Shown in pieces: positions 51,361 through 59,453 of a stretch of DNA of 64,000 nt. A model generated the notes under the pieces. The model ran no database searches. It had not been told where the DNA came from and saw only the letters and a list, made by a program, of their open reading frames with translations. How positions within the stretch are numbered: position 1 is the first letter of the stretch; every line of letters starts with the position of its first letter. The stretch covers positions 24,641 through 88,640 of the forward strand of contig CAKRDD010000013.1 in the NCBI GenBank assembly GCA_934309345.1. Direction: 5' to 3'. The position numbers and the translations under genes were made by a program. The stretch comes from an uncultured Mediterraneibacter sp. (GTDB taxonomy: Bacteria > Bacillota > Clostridia > Lachnospirales > Lachnospiraceae).

Positions 51361-52617
51361 CTATGCAGCTACTTTTATTATTTCTGGATTTTTTAGTCCG
51401 GTTACGGACAGTTTCTTCTGCTTTCCGGATACGAAAAGATATTTCCGCAGGATATTAAATGCGCCTACTGTATCTGCGTTAAATCTTACTCCGCCAGTTA
51501 CATACATACCTCGCTCTTTTCGATTTGATGCTTCTGCATATCTTTTGGATACTTCTGGTGATAACGGGCTGCACTGGCTTGTATAGCTTTCTTCCTGTTT
51601 TATCAATTGTATTCCATACAGGTTCAGTTTATAGTCTAGCATGATGTACAGCCTGTCATATGGCAGTCCGTGAAACTTCTGGTTGGTCTTATGCCCCATA
51701 TCTTTTTCTTTACGAATATTTCGAATATCTCCCACAACCACACAGTGGATATCTTCTTTTCTGCAATATTCTGCAATCCATCTGGTCACTTTGTGAAGGT
51801 AGTCTTTTACTGCATTCTGCTTTTTCCTATATAGTCTCTGGATATGTTTTGATGATTTTGGATATTTTATTCCTTTTTTCGATTGCTGCGCATACCATAC
51901 AGACTGTACTCTGGCTATCTCTTTATGAAAATATCTTTCCAGAGAAAGATATTTTCTTCCTAGAATAAAAGTCCTTCCATTTCCAGAATCATAACAGGTC
52001 ATCAAATTGTGAAGACCAAGATCAATAGATAAATAATGTCCATTCTGGGAAAGCTGCTCTGGTTCTTCAATCTCATAGATAACGATAAGGTCACATTTTC
52101 CATTTTCCGGTGGATAGATCCGCAGCTGTTTTATATGATCCATGTCCCTGAAAATCTTATTTTCAAGATATAGAAATTTTTCATGGATCCCGTATGTTTC
52201 TTCCATATAGCTTTTCAGATCCTTTGGCAGAGACAGCCGCAGCTGGTCTGAACCTTTCTCATGCCGGATCCCCATCTGCATGTATGTAACAGGTATATTG
52301 TCCTGTTTAAAACGGGGCGGATTTGGTTCTTTGATTCCTCCGGTCTTTTTCAGGACATAAAAAGATTTCCATGCTTTGTCCAGCTGTTTACAGATTTCCT
52401 GCGCTGTCTGTGACGGAAGTTGTCTGTACCACAGATTTCCTTTATGTGCTTTTTTCTGATAGTACCAGTCAGGATACTTTTCCAGTCCCAATTCTTTATA
52501 ATGATGACGTTCATAGTTGCAGATATTCCAGAGTTTGGAAGCTGCATAACACATATGCCCTATGATATTGGAATATTCCGGCCGGATTTTTACAGATGTT
52601 CTATGCGACAGCAGCAT
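51361..52617 (-). CDS. tnpB: TnpB-family protein with non-canonical active site
   Basis: 418 residues. RuvC-I SIDLGLHNL (Asp199). At the RuvC-II position it reads VVVGDIRNIRK (Gly296-Asp297) instead of the usual Glu. RuvC-III is FNADTVGAFNIL (Asp382). The zinc ribbon is lost: after YTSQCS (Cys349) no partner cysteines follow. TnpB is an RNA-guided nuclease using omega RNA. A Glu near 342-343 might substitute, as site rearrangement is known in the family; otherwise it may be inactive as a nuclease. The frame is intact. Confidence 0.85.
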   Translation of the reverse strand: MLLSHRTSVKIRPEYSNIIGHMCYAASKLWNICNYERHHYKELGLEKYPDWYYQKKAHKGNLWYRQLPSQTAQEICKQLDKAWKSFYVLKKTGGIKEPNPPRFKQDNIPVTYMQMGIRHEKGSDQLRLSLPKDLKSYMEETYGIHEKFLYLENKIFRDMDHIKQLRIYPPENGKCDLIVIYEIEEPEQLSQNGHYLSIDLGLHNLMTCYDSGNGRTFILGRKYLSLERYFHKEIARVQSVWYAQQSKKGIKYPKSSKHIQRLYRKKQNAVKDYLHKVTRWIAEYCRKEDIHCVVVGDIRNIRKEKDMGHKTNQKFHGLPYDRLYIMLDYKLNLYGIQLIKQEESYTSQCSPLSPEVSKRYAEASNRKERGMYVTGGVRFNADTVGAFNILRKYLFVSGKQKKLSVTGLKNPEIIKVAA

Positions 52618-52670
52618 TCTTCTCCCCCCTCGTATACTATTGCGGATGGGAATTTACATTCCACCTTGAA

Positions 52671-52897
52671 TCAATACGACTTGCTCTGATGTTCAATATA
52701 ACGGCGGATATTTTCCTCCGATACAGATCCGATTGTTTCCACATAATAGGAATACCTTCTGCAATCTGCTGTACCAATTCCTGAAGATATTCCTCGATTT
52801 CTAGTTTTAATATCTTTCGCCGGTATTTCACCGACCATACGATATGGTAGTTGATATTACAAACGCAAGTCCTGTAATGTATAAGATTTTCTTTCAT
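52671..52897 (-). pseudogene. tnpA: tnpA (IS200/IS605 Y1 transposase) with internal deletion
   Basis: The first 47 residues (MKENLIHYRTCVCNINYHIVWSVKYRRKILK...ELVQQIAE) match TnpA. After about 52760 the frame shifts; the correct C-terminal end (SYYVETIGSVSEENIRRYIEHQSKSY, then stop at 52671) reads in another frame. The middle, including the HUH metal motif, is gone, so the protein cannot cleave DNA. The C-terminal Tyr helix survives. Confidence 0.88.
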
Positions 52898-53183
52898 ACA
52901 TATAGTATAACATGAGGAATAGAAACACGCAATAAAAATCGAACATACTTTCGATTATTTATATGCCGGTTACGGCATTAATATCAAGAGCGAGGGTAGG
53001 AAGATTCTTATATTATTCTTAATGTGCAGACATGCACAATCTTGCGCTTTCATCTCGGTAATTGAATTGCCGAGGATTCCCGCTTATTGTCCTAATTTCT
53101 GTCATCCATGAATGGTTTTACCTTTCATAAGCGACCCTACAGATAAATTTTAACGCAAATTTCTTGTTATTTCAACTGTGAAA

Positions 53184-54593
53184 CTATTTCACATCAAATC
53201 CAAAGTATTTCACTACATTATCATAGGAAATACCTTTCACGATCTTCTCAAGTACCTTATAATCAGCCGGGTACTCTCCGTTCTCTACCCATCCTCCGAT
53301 CAGTTCGCAAAGAATTCTTCTGAAGTACTCATGTCTTGTATAAGACAGGAAGCTTCTGGAATCTGTCAGCATACCTACGAAGTTAGACAGAAGTCCTAAG
53401 TTTGCAAGGGATGTCATCTGAGCGATCATACCTGTCTTGTGGTCATTGAACCACCATGCGCTTCCCTGCTGGATCTTGCCTGCTGCCTCTGTTCCCTGGA
53501 AGCATCCGAGGATTGTTCCGATTGCTTCGTTGTCGCATGGATTCAGAGAGTACAGGATTGTCTTCGGAAGCTCATCTGTTGCGATCAGTGAGTTAAGGAA
53601 ATCTGCTGTCTGTGCACTTGGAGCGTAGTTATTGATGCAGTCATATCCTGTGTCCGGTCCGAGTTTCGCATACATCAGTGCATTATTGTCACGCTTGCAG
53701 CCGTAGTGGATCTGCATTACCCAGTTCTTCTTGTGATAAGCTCTTGCAACAAACTGCATGAATGCCATCTTGAATTTCATTTCTCCTTCTCTGGATACAC
53801 CTTCGCCAGCGAGTGCTTTCTTGAAGATTGCATCTACTTCTTCCTCGGAAGCCGGTGCATACATTACATATTCCAGAGCGTGGTCAGATACACAGCATCC
53901 CATAGAATCAAAGAAGTCCATTCTGTTCAAGATTGCTTCTTTCATAGATGCGAAGTCTTTTACTTCAATTCCGCTTACTTCTGAAAGTGTCTTGATATAA
54001 TCAACATATTCTGGTTTCTCAAGGTTCATTGCCTTGTCCGGACGCCATGCCGGAAGTACTTTTACTTCAAATGTATCGTCCTCAGCCAGTTTCTTGTGCC
54101 ACTCAAGAGAGTCTACCGGATCATCTGTTGTACAGATCAGTTTTACGTTAGACTGACGGATCAGGTTTCTTACAGACATTCCGTCTTCCTGCAGCTTCGC
54201 GTTGCACAGATTCCATACTTCCTCTGCTGTCTCTCCGCACAGATGTCCTGTATATCCGAAATATCTCTGCAGTTCTAAGTGGCTCCAGTGATACAGCGGG
54301 TTTCCGATCGCTTTCTCAAGAGTCTCTGCCCATTTCTGGAATTTTTCGCGGTCGCTTGCTCCGCCTGTGATGTAATATTCATCTACACCATTAGAACGCA
54401 TCTGACGCCATTTGTAATGATCTCCGCCAAGCCATACCTGTGTGATGTTCTCGAACTTTCTGTCTTCTGCGATTTCCTGTGGATTGATATGACAATGATA
54501 ATCTACGATCGGCATATTTTCTGCGTACTCGTGGAAAAGTTTCTGTGATGTCTCTGATGATAATAAAAAGTCTTTGTCCATAAATGCTTTCAT
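53184..54593 (-). CDS. uxaC: Glucuronate/galacturonate isomerase
   Basis: 469 residues from ATG 54593 (GGAG nine bases upstream; an in-frame ATG five codons earlier is possible). Amidohydrolase-like fold with MPIVDYHCHINPQEIAED, ITQVWLGGDHYKWRQMRSNGV, VLPAWRPDKAMN and MLTDSRSFLSYTRHEYFRRILC. It turns galacturonate into tagaturonate (and glucuronate into fructuronate). Last gene of the dctP-dctQ-dctM-uxaC unit, 98 bases after dctM. Confidence 0.96.
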   Translation of the reverse strand: MKAFMDKDFLLSSETSQKLFHEYAENMPIVDYHCHINPQEIAEDRKFENITQVWLGGDHYKWRQMRSNGVDEYYITGGASDREKFQKWAETLEKAIGNPLYHWSHLELQRYFGYTGHLCGETAEEVWNLCNAKLQEDGMSVRNLIRQSNVKLICTTDDPVDSLEWHKKLAEDDTFEVKVLPAWRPDKAMNLEKPEYVDYIKTLSEVSGIEVKDFASMKEAILNRMDFFDSMGCCVSDHALEYVMYAPASEEEVDAIFKKALAGEGVSREGEMKFKMAFMQFVARAYHKKNWVMQIHYGCKRDNNALMYAKLGPDTGYDCINNYAPSAQTADFLNSLIATDELPKTILYSLNPCDNEAIGTILGCFQGTEAAGKIQQGSAWWFNDHKTGMIAQMTSLANLGLLSNFVGMLTDSRSFLSYTRHEYFRRILCELIGGWVENGEYPADYKVLEKIVKGISYDNVVKYFGFDVK

Positions 54594-54691
54594 CTTACTA
54601 TTCTCCATTTCTAACTCTTATTAATTGTGGTTTAAAGAGCGCACATAGAATTGTTGTGCGCTCTTTGTGTGTATCAAAACAGGCGGATTCT

Positions 54692-55999
54692 TTAGATATA
54701 TCCGAGTAGTTTTGGAAGTGTCAGGCTGAGTGCCGGAATGTATGTTACCAGCAACAGTACGATAAAGATTGCTGCGAAATATACGAGTAACTGTCTAAAT
54801 ACAGTCTCAATCTTAACGCCTCCGACTTTAACACCAACGAAAAGTGTTGTTCCAACCGGTGGAGTGATTGTTCCGATACAAAGGTTGAAAATCATCATGA
54901 TTCCGAAGTGGATCGTGTTCATTCCAAGTGCTGTACATACCGGAAGGAAGATTGGTGTGAAGATCAGGCAGGCCGGTGTCATGTCCATGAATGTTCCAAC
55001 TACAAGAAGGATGACATTGATCAGAAGGAAGATGACATATTTGTTGCTGCTGATTGCAAGAAGTCCTGCAGATACGATTGCCGGAATATTTGTAAATGCC
55101 ATAACCCATGACATGATACTGGATACTCCGATCAGGAAAATGATGATTCCTGTCATCTCTGCACTGTCCTTGAAGATCTTCGGAAGATCTTTGATCTTGA
55201 TTGATTTATACACAAACAGGGAAAGACACAGGCTGTATACTACTGCCACTACAGATCCCTCTGTTGCTGTGAACACACCAAAGATGATTCCACCGATAAC
55301 GATTACGATCAGAAGCAGACATGGGATTGCCTGAAGGATTACATTTCCTGCTTCTTTGGCTGTAAATTTTGTCTTTGCGCGGTAGCCTCTCTTCTTGGCA
55401 ATAACGTAGATTACGAGCATACATGCAAGTCCCCAGAGAATTCCCGGGATATATCCTGCCATGAAAAGTGCTGCTACGGAAGTTCCTCCACTTACGAGTG
55501 AGAATGTGATCATTACGTTACTCGGCGGGATCAGAAGTCCTGTCGGTGCTGTTGCAATGTTAACTGCTGCTGAAAAGTTCGGGTCATATCCTTCTTCCTT
55601 CTCGATCGGTCCGATGATAGATCCCATAGCAGATGCTGCGGCTGTACCCGAACCGGAAATGGAACCAAAGAGCATGTTGGCGAGAACGTTTGTCTGAGCC
55701 AGTGCTCCAGGTGCACGGCCTGTGATAAGTTTCGCAAGGTTGATCAGGCGGACTGCGATACCACCTTTATTCATAATATTTCCTGCAAGGATGAAAAACG
55801 GAATGGCCAGCAAACTGAATACGGAGATTCCGGAGAAGATTCTCTGGGATCCTGTCAGAACGGCTACATCTACATCCATGACCGGAAGAATTGCACATAC
55901 AGAAGATACACCAAGCGCTACTGCGATCGGCACTCCTGCAATCAGCATGATTACAAGAAGGACTAAAATAATTAATCCTGACAATACTGCTATATTCAT
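54692..55999 (-). CDS. dctM: TRAP transporter large permease (DctM)
   Basis: 435 residues, about 12 hydrophobic segments, DctM/SiaM type: VPIAVALGVSS, FSLLAIPFFILAGNIMNKGGIAVRLI, TAPTGLLIPPSNVMITFSLVSGGTSVAALFMAGYIPGI, TPPVGTTLFVGVKVGG. Sodium-driven translocation subunit. The uronate genes around it make hexuronate the likely substrate. AAAGGGGG precedes the ATG; 15 bases after dctQ. Confidence 0.94.
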   Translation of the reverse strand: MNIAVLSGLIILVLLVIMLIAGVPIAVALGVSSVCAILPVMDVDVAVLTGSQRIFSGISVFSLLAIPFFILAGNIMNKGGIAVRLINLAKLITGRAPGALAQTNVLANMLFGSISGSGTAAASAMGSIIGPIEKEEGYDPNFSAAVNIATAPTGLLIPPSNVMITFSLVSGGTSVAALFMAGYIPGILWGLACMLVIYVIAKKRGYRAKTKFTAKEAGNVILQAIPCLLLIVIVIGGIIFGVFTATEGSVVAVVYSLCLSLFVYKSIKIKDLPKIFKDSAEMTGIIIFLIGVSSIMSWVMAFTNIPAIVSAGLLAISSNKYVIFLLINVILLVVGTFMDMTPACLIFTPIFLPVCTALGMNTIHFGIMMIFNLCIGTITPPVGTTLFVGVKVGGVKIETVFRQLLVYFAAIFIVLLLVTYIPALSLTLPKLLGYI

Positions 56000-56014
56000 C
56001 TTTTAATTCCCCCT

Positions 56015-56512
56015 TTATTCCTCTGTTTTCTGTACATAATTTCCTGTACACATATCTGCGATGTTAAGAATTCCGTAGATTGCGATCAGAACTCCACTGA
56101 TCGGCATAACTGCGTAGATCACACCCATGGATACTCCAAGAGATGCTGTCTTCTGTGTCATTGTCAGATTCATGATCGTAACACCACCGTAGATCAATAC
56201 TGCTGCTGCGAAGAAAACGATCAGTACTTCGATCACGATATCAAGCACTTTTCTCTTTCCTTCCGGAAGCTTGTCTACTAAGAAACTCATTTTCATGTGA
56301 TCTCTCTTACCGAATACATAAGCGGAAGCAAGCATTGCCATCCATGCAAATGTATATGTAAGAAGCTCTTCTGATACAGTACTTGGTTTGTTGAATATGA
56401 ATCTTGTTACGATCTGATATGTTCCAACGACTACCATCATTGCAAACAGCAGTACACAGGCTGAACTTAAGACTGTATCAATACCTTTTCTGATCTTATG
56501 TAATGCTTCCAT
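56015..56512 (-). CDS. dctQ: TRAP transporter small permease (DctQ)
   Basis: 165 residues from ATG 56512, four TM segments, with the family motif TYTFAWMAMLASAYVFGKRDHMKMSFLVDKLP. It pairs with DctM. The start codon directly follows the dctP stop (TAAGATG) with GGAGGCG inside the dctP end, so translation is coupled. Longer upstream reading overlaps dctP and is not credible. Confidence 0.92.
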   Translation of the reverse strand: MEALHKIRKGIDTVLSSACVLLFAMMVVVGTYQIVTRFIFNKPSTVSEELLTYTFAWMAMLASAYVFGKRDHMKMSFLVDKLPEGKRKVLDIVIEVLIVFFAAAVLIYGGVTIMNLTMTQKTASLGVSMGVIYAVMPISGVLIAIYGILNIADMCTGNYVQKTEE

Positions 56513-56513
56513 C

Positions 56514-57584
56514 TTACTTCGCCTCCTTTGTTTCTGCTGTATCAGATGAATCTGATGTGTTTGCGTATTTTTCGTTGTACATCTGGATGTGGTCATACAG
56601 ATCCTGGATATCCGGGTTTGCATCAAGCATCTCCTGCTGTACATTACTTACCTTATCCTTAAACAGGTTGATGTCCGGGTAAATGAATTCCACGCCCATG
56701 TCATCCTGTGCAATCTCCTTGGCCTTCTCTACCTGCGTATCCCATGCTTCCATCTCTATCTCTGTTGCCTGCTGTGCCGCATCATAGAAGATCTCTTTCT
56801 CTTCATCGCTCAGTCCGTTGAGGAACTTCAGGTTTGCGATCAGAACATCAGGAATGATCTGATGCATTGTATAGGAATAATATTTGGCAACCTCACCGTG
56901 TTTGTTCTCTGTCAGAGCCAGCTCATTGTTCTCCGCTCCGTCGATAACTCCCTGTTGGATCGCTGTGTATACTTCACCGAAACTCATCGGAGAAGCGGCT
57001 GCGCCAAATGCATTCGCCATCTTTACACTGGCCGGACTCTGCTGAACACGCATCTTCAGACCTTTCAGGTCATCCGGTGTGTTGATCGGTTTCTTCGCAT
57101 AGAAGTTTCTTGATCCAACGTTGAACCATGTCATAACACGAAGTCCTGTATCATCTGTAGACTCATAAACCTTTTCCATATAATCTGTATCATTCATTGA
57201 TGCGAAGTAAGCTTCTTCTGATGTAAAGAGGTATGGCATACTGAATACTTCATATACATCTGCAAAGATCTCAAGGTTTGGTGTACCTGCTACTACGAAG
57301 TCGATCGCACCTGTCTGTGTCAGCTCGATCGCTTTTGTCTGTCCACCGAGAAGCTCATTCGGATAAATCTGAACTTCATATTTATCTCCAAGCTTTTCCT
57401 CTACGACTTCTTTGAACTTCTCCATTCCTGTATACTCCGGATGTGTCTCTGACTGGGACAGAGCAACACGAATGATTCGTTTTCCCCCATTGATATCCCC
57501 TGTTCCGCTGCATCCTCCTGCCAGACCGGCAACAAGACCTGCACAGAGAACAGTGCTGATAATTTTTTTAATCCTGTTTCTCAT
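56514..57584 (-). CDS. dctP: TRAP transporter substrate-binding lipoprotein (DctP)
   Basis: 356 residues. Lipoprotein signal peptide with lipobox LAGGC (Cys25), then a DctP domain: AGTPNLEIFADVYEVFSMPYLF, NVGSRNFYAKKPINTPDDLKGLKMRVQQSPASVKM (the conserved Arg that binds a carboxylate), GVIDGAENNELAL. This suits an acidic sugar. Anchored outside the membrane, it delivers substrate to DctQM. First gene of the minus-strand unit; GGAAAG precedes the ATG. Confidence 0.95.
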   Translation of the reverse strand: MRNRIKKIISTVLCAGLVAGLAGGCSGTGDINGGKRIIRVALSQSETHPEYTGMEKFKEVVEEKLGDKYEVQIYPNELLGGQTKAIELTQTGAIDFVVAGTPNLEIFADVYEVFSMPYLFTSEEAYFASMNDTDYMEKVYESTDDTGLRVMTWFNVGSRNFYAKKPINTPDDLKGLKMRVQQSPASVKMANAFGAAASPMSFGEVYTAIQQGVIDGAENNELALTENKHGEVAKYYSYTMHQIIPDVLIANLKFLNGLSDEEKEIFYDAAQQATEIEMEAWDTQVEKAKEIAQDDMGVEFIYPDINLFKDKVSNVQQEMLDANPDIQDLYDHIQMYNEKYANTSDSSDTAETKEAK

Positions 57585-57662
57585 ATCTTCTTTCCTTCAT
57601 TCATTGAATCTTCCGCCAAATGAACTGTTTTTGTTCACCTGCCGTATTTACACCGTTTCTTG

Positions 57663-57716
57663 TGTAAGCTCTTACATTTATAAATCAAGTATAACGTGCA
57701 TTGTACTCGATTGCAA
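57663..57716 (-). promoter_or_regulatory. TRAP-uxaC promoter with LacI-type operator O1
   Basis: Minus strand: -35 TTGCAA (57711-57716), 17 bp spacer, -10 TATACT (57688-57693). The near-perfect palindrome TGTAAGCTCTTACA (57663-57676) covers about +5 to +20, a repressor roadblock position. Confidence 0.8.
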
Positions 57717-57800
57717 ACAATTTTTCGTTTATTTTTTCACAATTTTTGTTCTTTGTTTTTGTAGCTTTTTCACAAAATTGGTTGTTTTCCCATTTTTATA

Positions 57801-57865
57801 TTGACCTTTTTCTGATTTCGGTTTACTTTTTATGTAAGCTCTTACATGCTCTGTAAGCAATTACA
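57801..57865 (+). promoter_or_regulatory. uxaA-uxaB-kdgA-kdgK promoter with operators O2 and O3
   Basis: Plus strand: -35 TTGACC (57801-57806), 17 bp spacer, -10 TACTTT (57824-57829). O2 TGTAAGCTCTTACA (57833-57846) is identical to O1, and O3 TGTAAGCAATTACA (57852-57865) is a variant; centres of O2 and O3 are 19 bases apart. The 349-base gap between dctP and uxaA holds only these sites and AT-rich sequence. Confidence 0.75.
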
Positions 57866-57933
57866 TTTTAAAACATTACATTTATAAAAAGAAGTTTCTA
57901 TTGATACACATTGGAAGGAGGATCAATCAACCT

Positions 57934-59415
57934 TTGAAACCATTTATTAAAATCCATCCTGCTGATAAAGTCGCAGTTGCGCTGTCTCCTCTTAAGAAAG
58001 GAACAGAGATCCAGCTCGACGGTCAGACAGTAACATTAACAGAAGACATCCCACAGGGACACAAATTTGCTTTAACTGATATCGCCGAAGGTGAAGCCGT
58101 TATTAAATATGGAAATTCCATCGGAGTTGCAAAGACAAATATCGCAAAGGGTTCCTGGATCCATACTCACAATATGAAAACAGGACTTGGTGACCTTCTC
58201 ACATATACCTATAATAAAGAAACTACTCCTCTCGCTGAGAAGGAAGCACGTTTCTTCAACGGTTACAGAAGAAAGGACGGACGCGCCGGTGTTCGTAATG
58301 AGATCTGGATCGTTCCGACTGTCGGATGTGTCAACAACGTGGCACAGGCAATTGAGAAAGGTTCCCAGCGCTTTGTAACTGAGAATGTAGAAGGTGTGAT
58401 CGCATTTACTCATCCATATGGATGTTCCCAGATGGGTGACGATCAGGAGCACACACGTCAGATTCTGGCAGACCTGGTCAACCATCCAAATGCCGGTGGT
58501 GTTCTTGTTCTTGGACTTGGCTGTGAGAACAGCAACATTGATGAGTTAAAGAAATACATCGGAGAATATGATCCGGAACGTGTACGTTTCCTTGTTGCAC
58601 AGGAATGTGAAGATGAGATTGCAGACGGAATTGAAGTTGTCCGCGAGCTTGCTGCTTACGCAGAGCAGTTCCACAGAGAAGCGATCAGCTGCAGTGAACT
58701 TGTAATCGGTATGAAATGTGGTGGTTCTGACGGATTATCCGGCATCACAGCGAACCCGACAGTCGGCGGATTCTCTGACCGTTTGATTGCTATGGGCGGT
58801 TCGACAATCCTTACAGAAGTTCCTGAAATGTTCGGAGCTGAGACATTACTTATGAACCGTTGTGAAAACGAAGCTCTTTTTGATAAGACAGTCACTCTGA
58901 TCAATGACTTCAAAGAGTACTTCAAACGTCACGGACAGACAATCTATGAGAACCCGTCTCCGGGAAATAAAAAAGGTGGAATCTCCACACTGGAAGACAA
59001 ATCTCTTGGATGTACACAGAAGTCCGGTACTGCTCCTGTCAAAGGTGTCCTTGCTTACGGTGAACCAGTCTGTACAAAAGGACTCAACCTTTTGAGCGCA
59101 CCTGGAAATGATCTGGTTGCCGCAACTGCCCTGGCTGCATCCGGTGCGCATATCGTCCTCTTTACTACAGGACGCGGAACACCATTCGCATGCCCGGTAC
59201 CGACTGTAAAGATTTCTACAAACAATCTTCTCGCTGAGAAGAAAAAGAACTGGATCGACTTCAACTGTGGTGTCCTCGTTGATGACACTCCGGCTGACGA
59301 ACTTGCAGATCAGCTGCTTGATTTCGTCATTGATATCGCATCCGGTAAGAAATCAAAATCCGAAGAGGCCGGTTTCCATGACATGGCAATCTTCAAACAG
59401 GGTGTAACACTTTAA
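57934..59415 (+). CDS. uxaA: Altronate dehydratase
   Basis: 493 residues. N-terminal SAF-like domain (KIHPADKVAVALSPLKKGTEIQ) and C-terminal UxaA/GarD domain with GYRRKDGRAGVRNEIWIVPTVGCVNNVA, FTHPYGCSQMGDD, GLGCENSN, GMKCGGSDGLSGITANPTVG. Fe-dependent removal of water from altronate gives 2-keto-3-deoxygluconate. Start TTG at 57934 with AAGGAGG about 12 bases upstream; a TTG at 57901 lies before that ribosome site and is unlikely. First gene of a plus-strand four-gene operon. Confidence 0.95.
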   Translation: MKPFIKIHPADKVAVALSPLKKGTEIQLDGQTVTLTEDIPQGHKFALTDIAEGEAVIKYGNSIGVAKTNIAKGSWIHTHNMKTGLGDLLTYTYNKETTPLAEKEARFFNGYRRKDGRAGVRNEIWIVPTVGCVNNVAQAIEKGSQRFVTENVEGVIAFTHPYGCSQMGDDQEHTRQILADLVNHPNAGGVLVLGLGCENSNIDELKKYIGEYDPERVRFLVAQECEDEIADGIEVVRELAAYAEQFHREAISCSELVIGMKCGGSDGLSGITANPTVGGFSDRLIAMGGSTILTEVPEMFGAETLLMNRCENEALFDKTVTLINDFKEYFKRHGQTIYENPSPGNKKGGISTLEDKSLGCTQKSGTAPVKGVLAYGEPVCTKGLNLLSAPGNDLVAATALAASGAHIVLFTTGRGTPFACPVPTVKISTNNLLAEKKKNWIDFNCGVLVDDTPADELADQLLDFVIDIASGKKSKSEEAGFHDMAIFKQGVTL

Positions 59416-59453
59416 ATTATTTCAATATATTTTATAGAAGGGACAATACAATT

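Larger units (their letters stand above)
51259..52979 (-). mobile_element. IS200/IS605-type element with deleted tnpA and atypical tnpB
   Basis: Contains tnpB, a broken tnpA, a subterminal hairpin at the tnpA side (ATGCCGGTTACGGCAT, 52964-52979) and a right-end hairpin (51267-51288) followed by GTTCAC. Boundaries are estimated: the right end near 51259, the left end somewhere between 52979 and 53020. IS605-type elements make no target duplication, so ends cannot be fixed from this copy alone. 52980-53183 holds only a CTCGG..CCGAG hairpin. Confidence 0.7.

Noticed and set aside
54738..55334. A 198-codon plus-strand frame opposite dctM
   Set aside because: Complement of conserved membrane-protein codons; no independent signals.
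57901..57933. TTG at 57901 as the uxaA start
   Set aside because: It lies upstream of the only Shine-Dalgarno sequence (57915-57921); the TTG at 57934 begins the conserved sequence.
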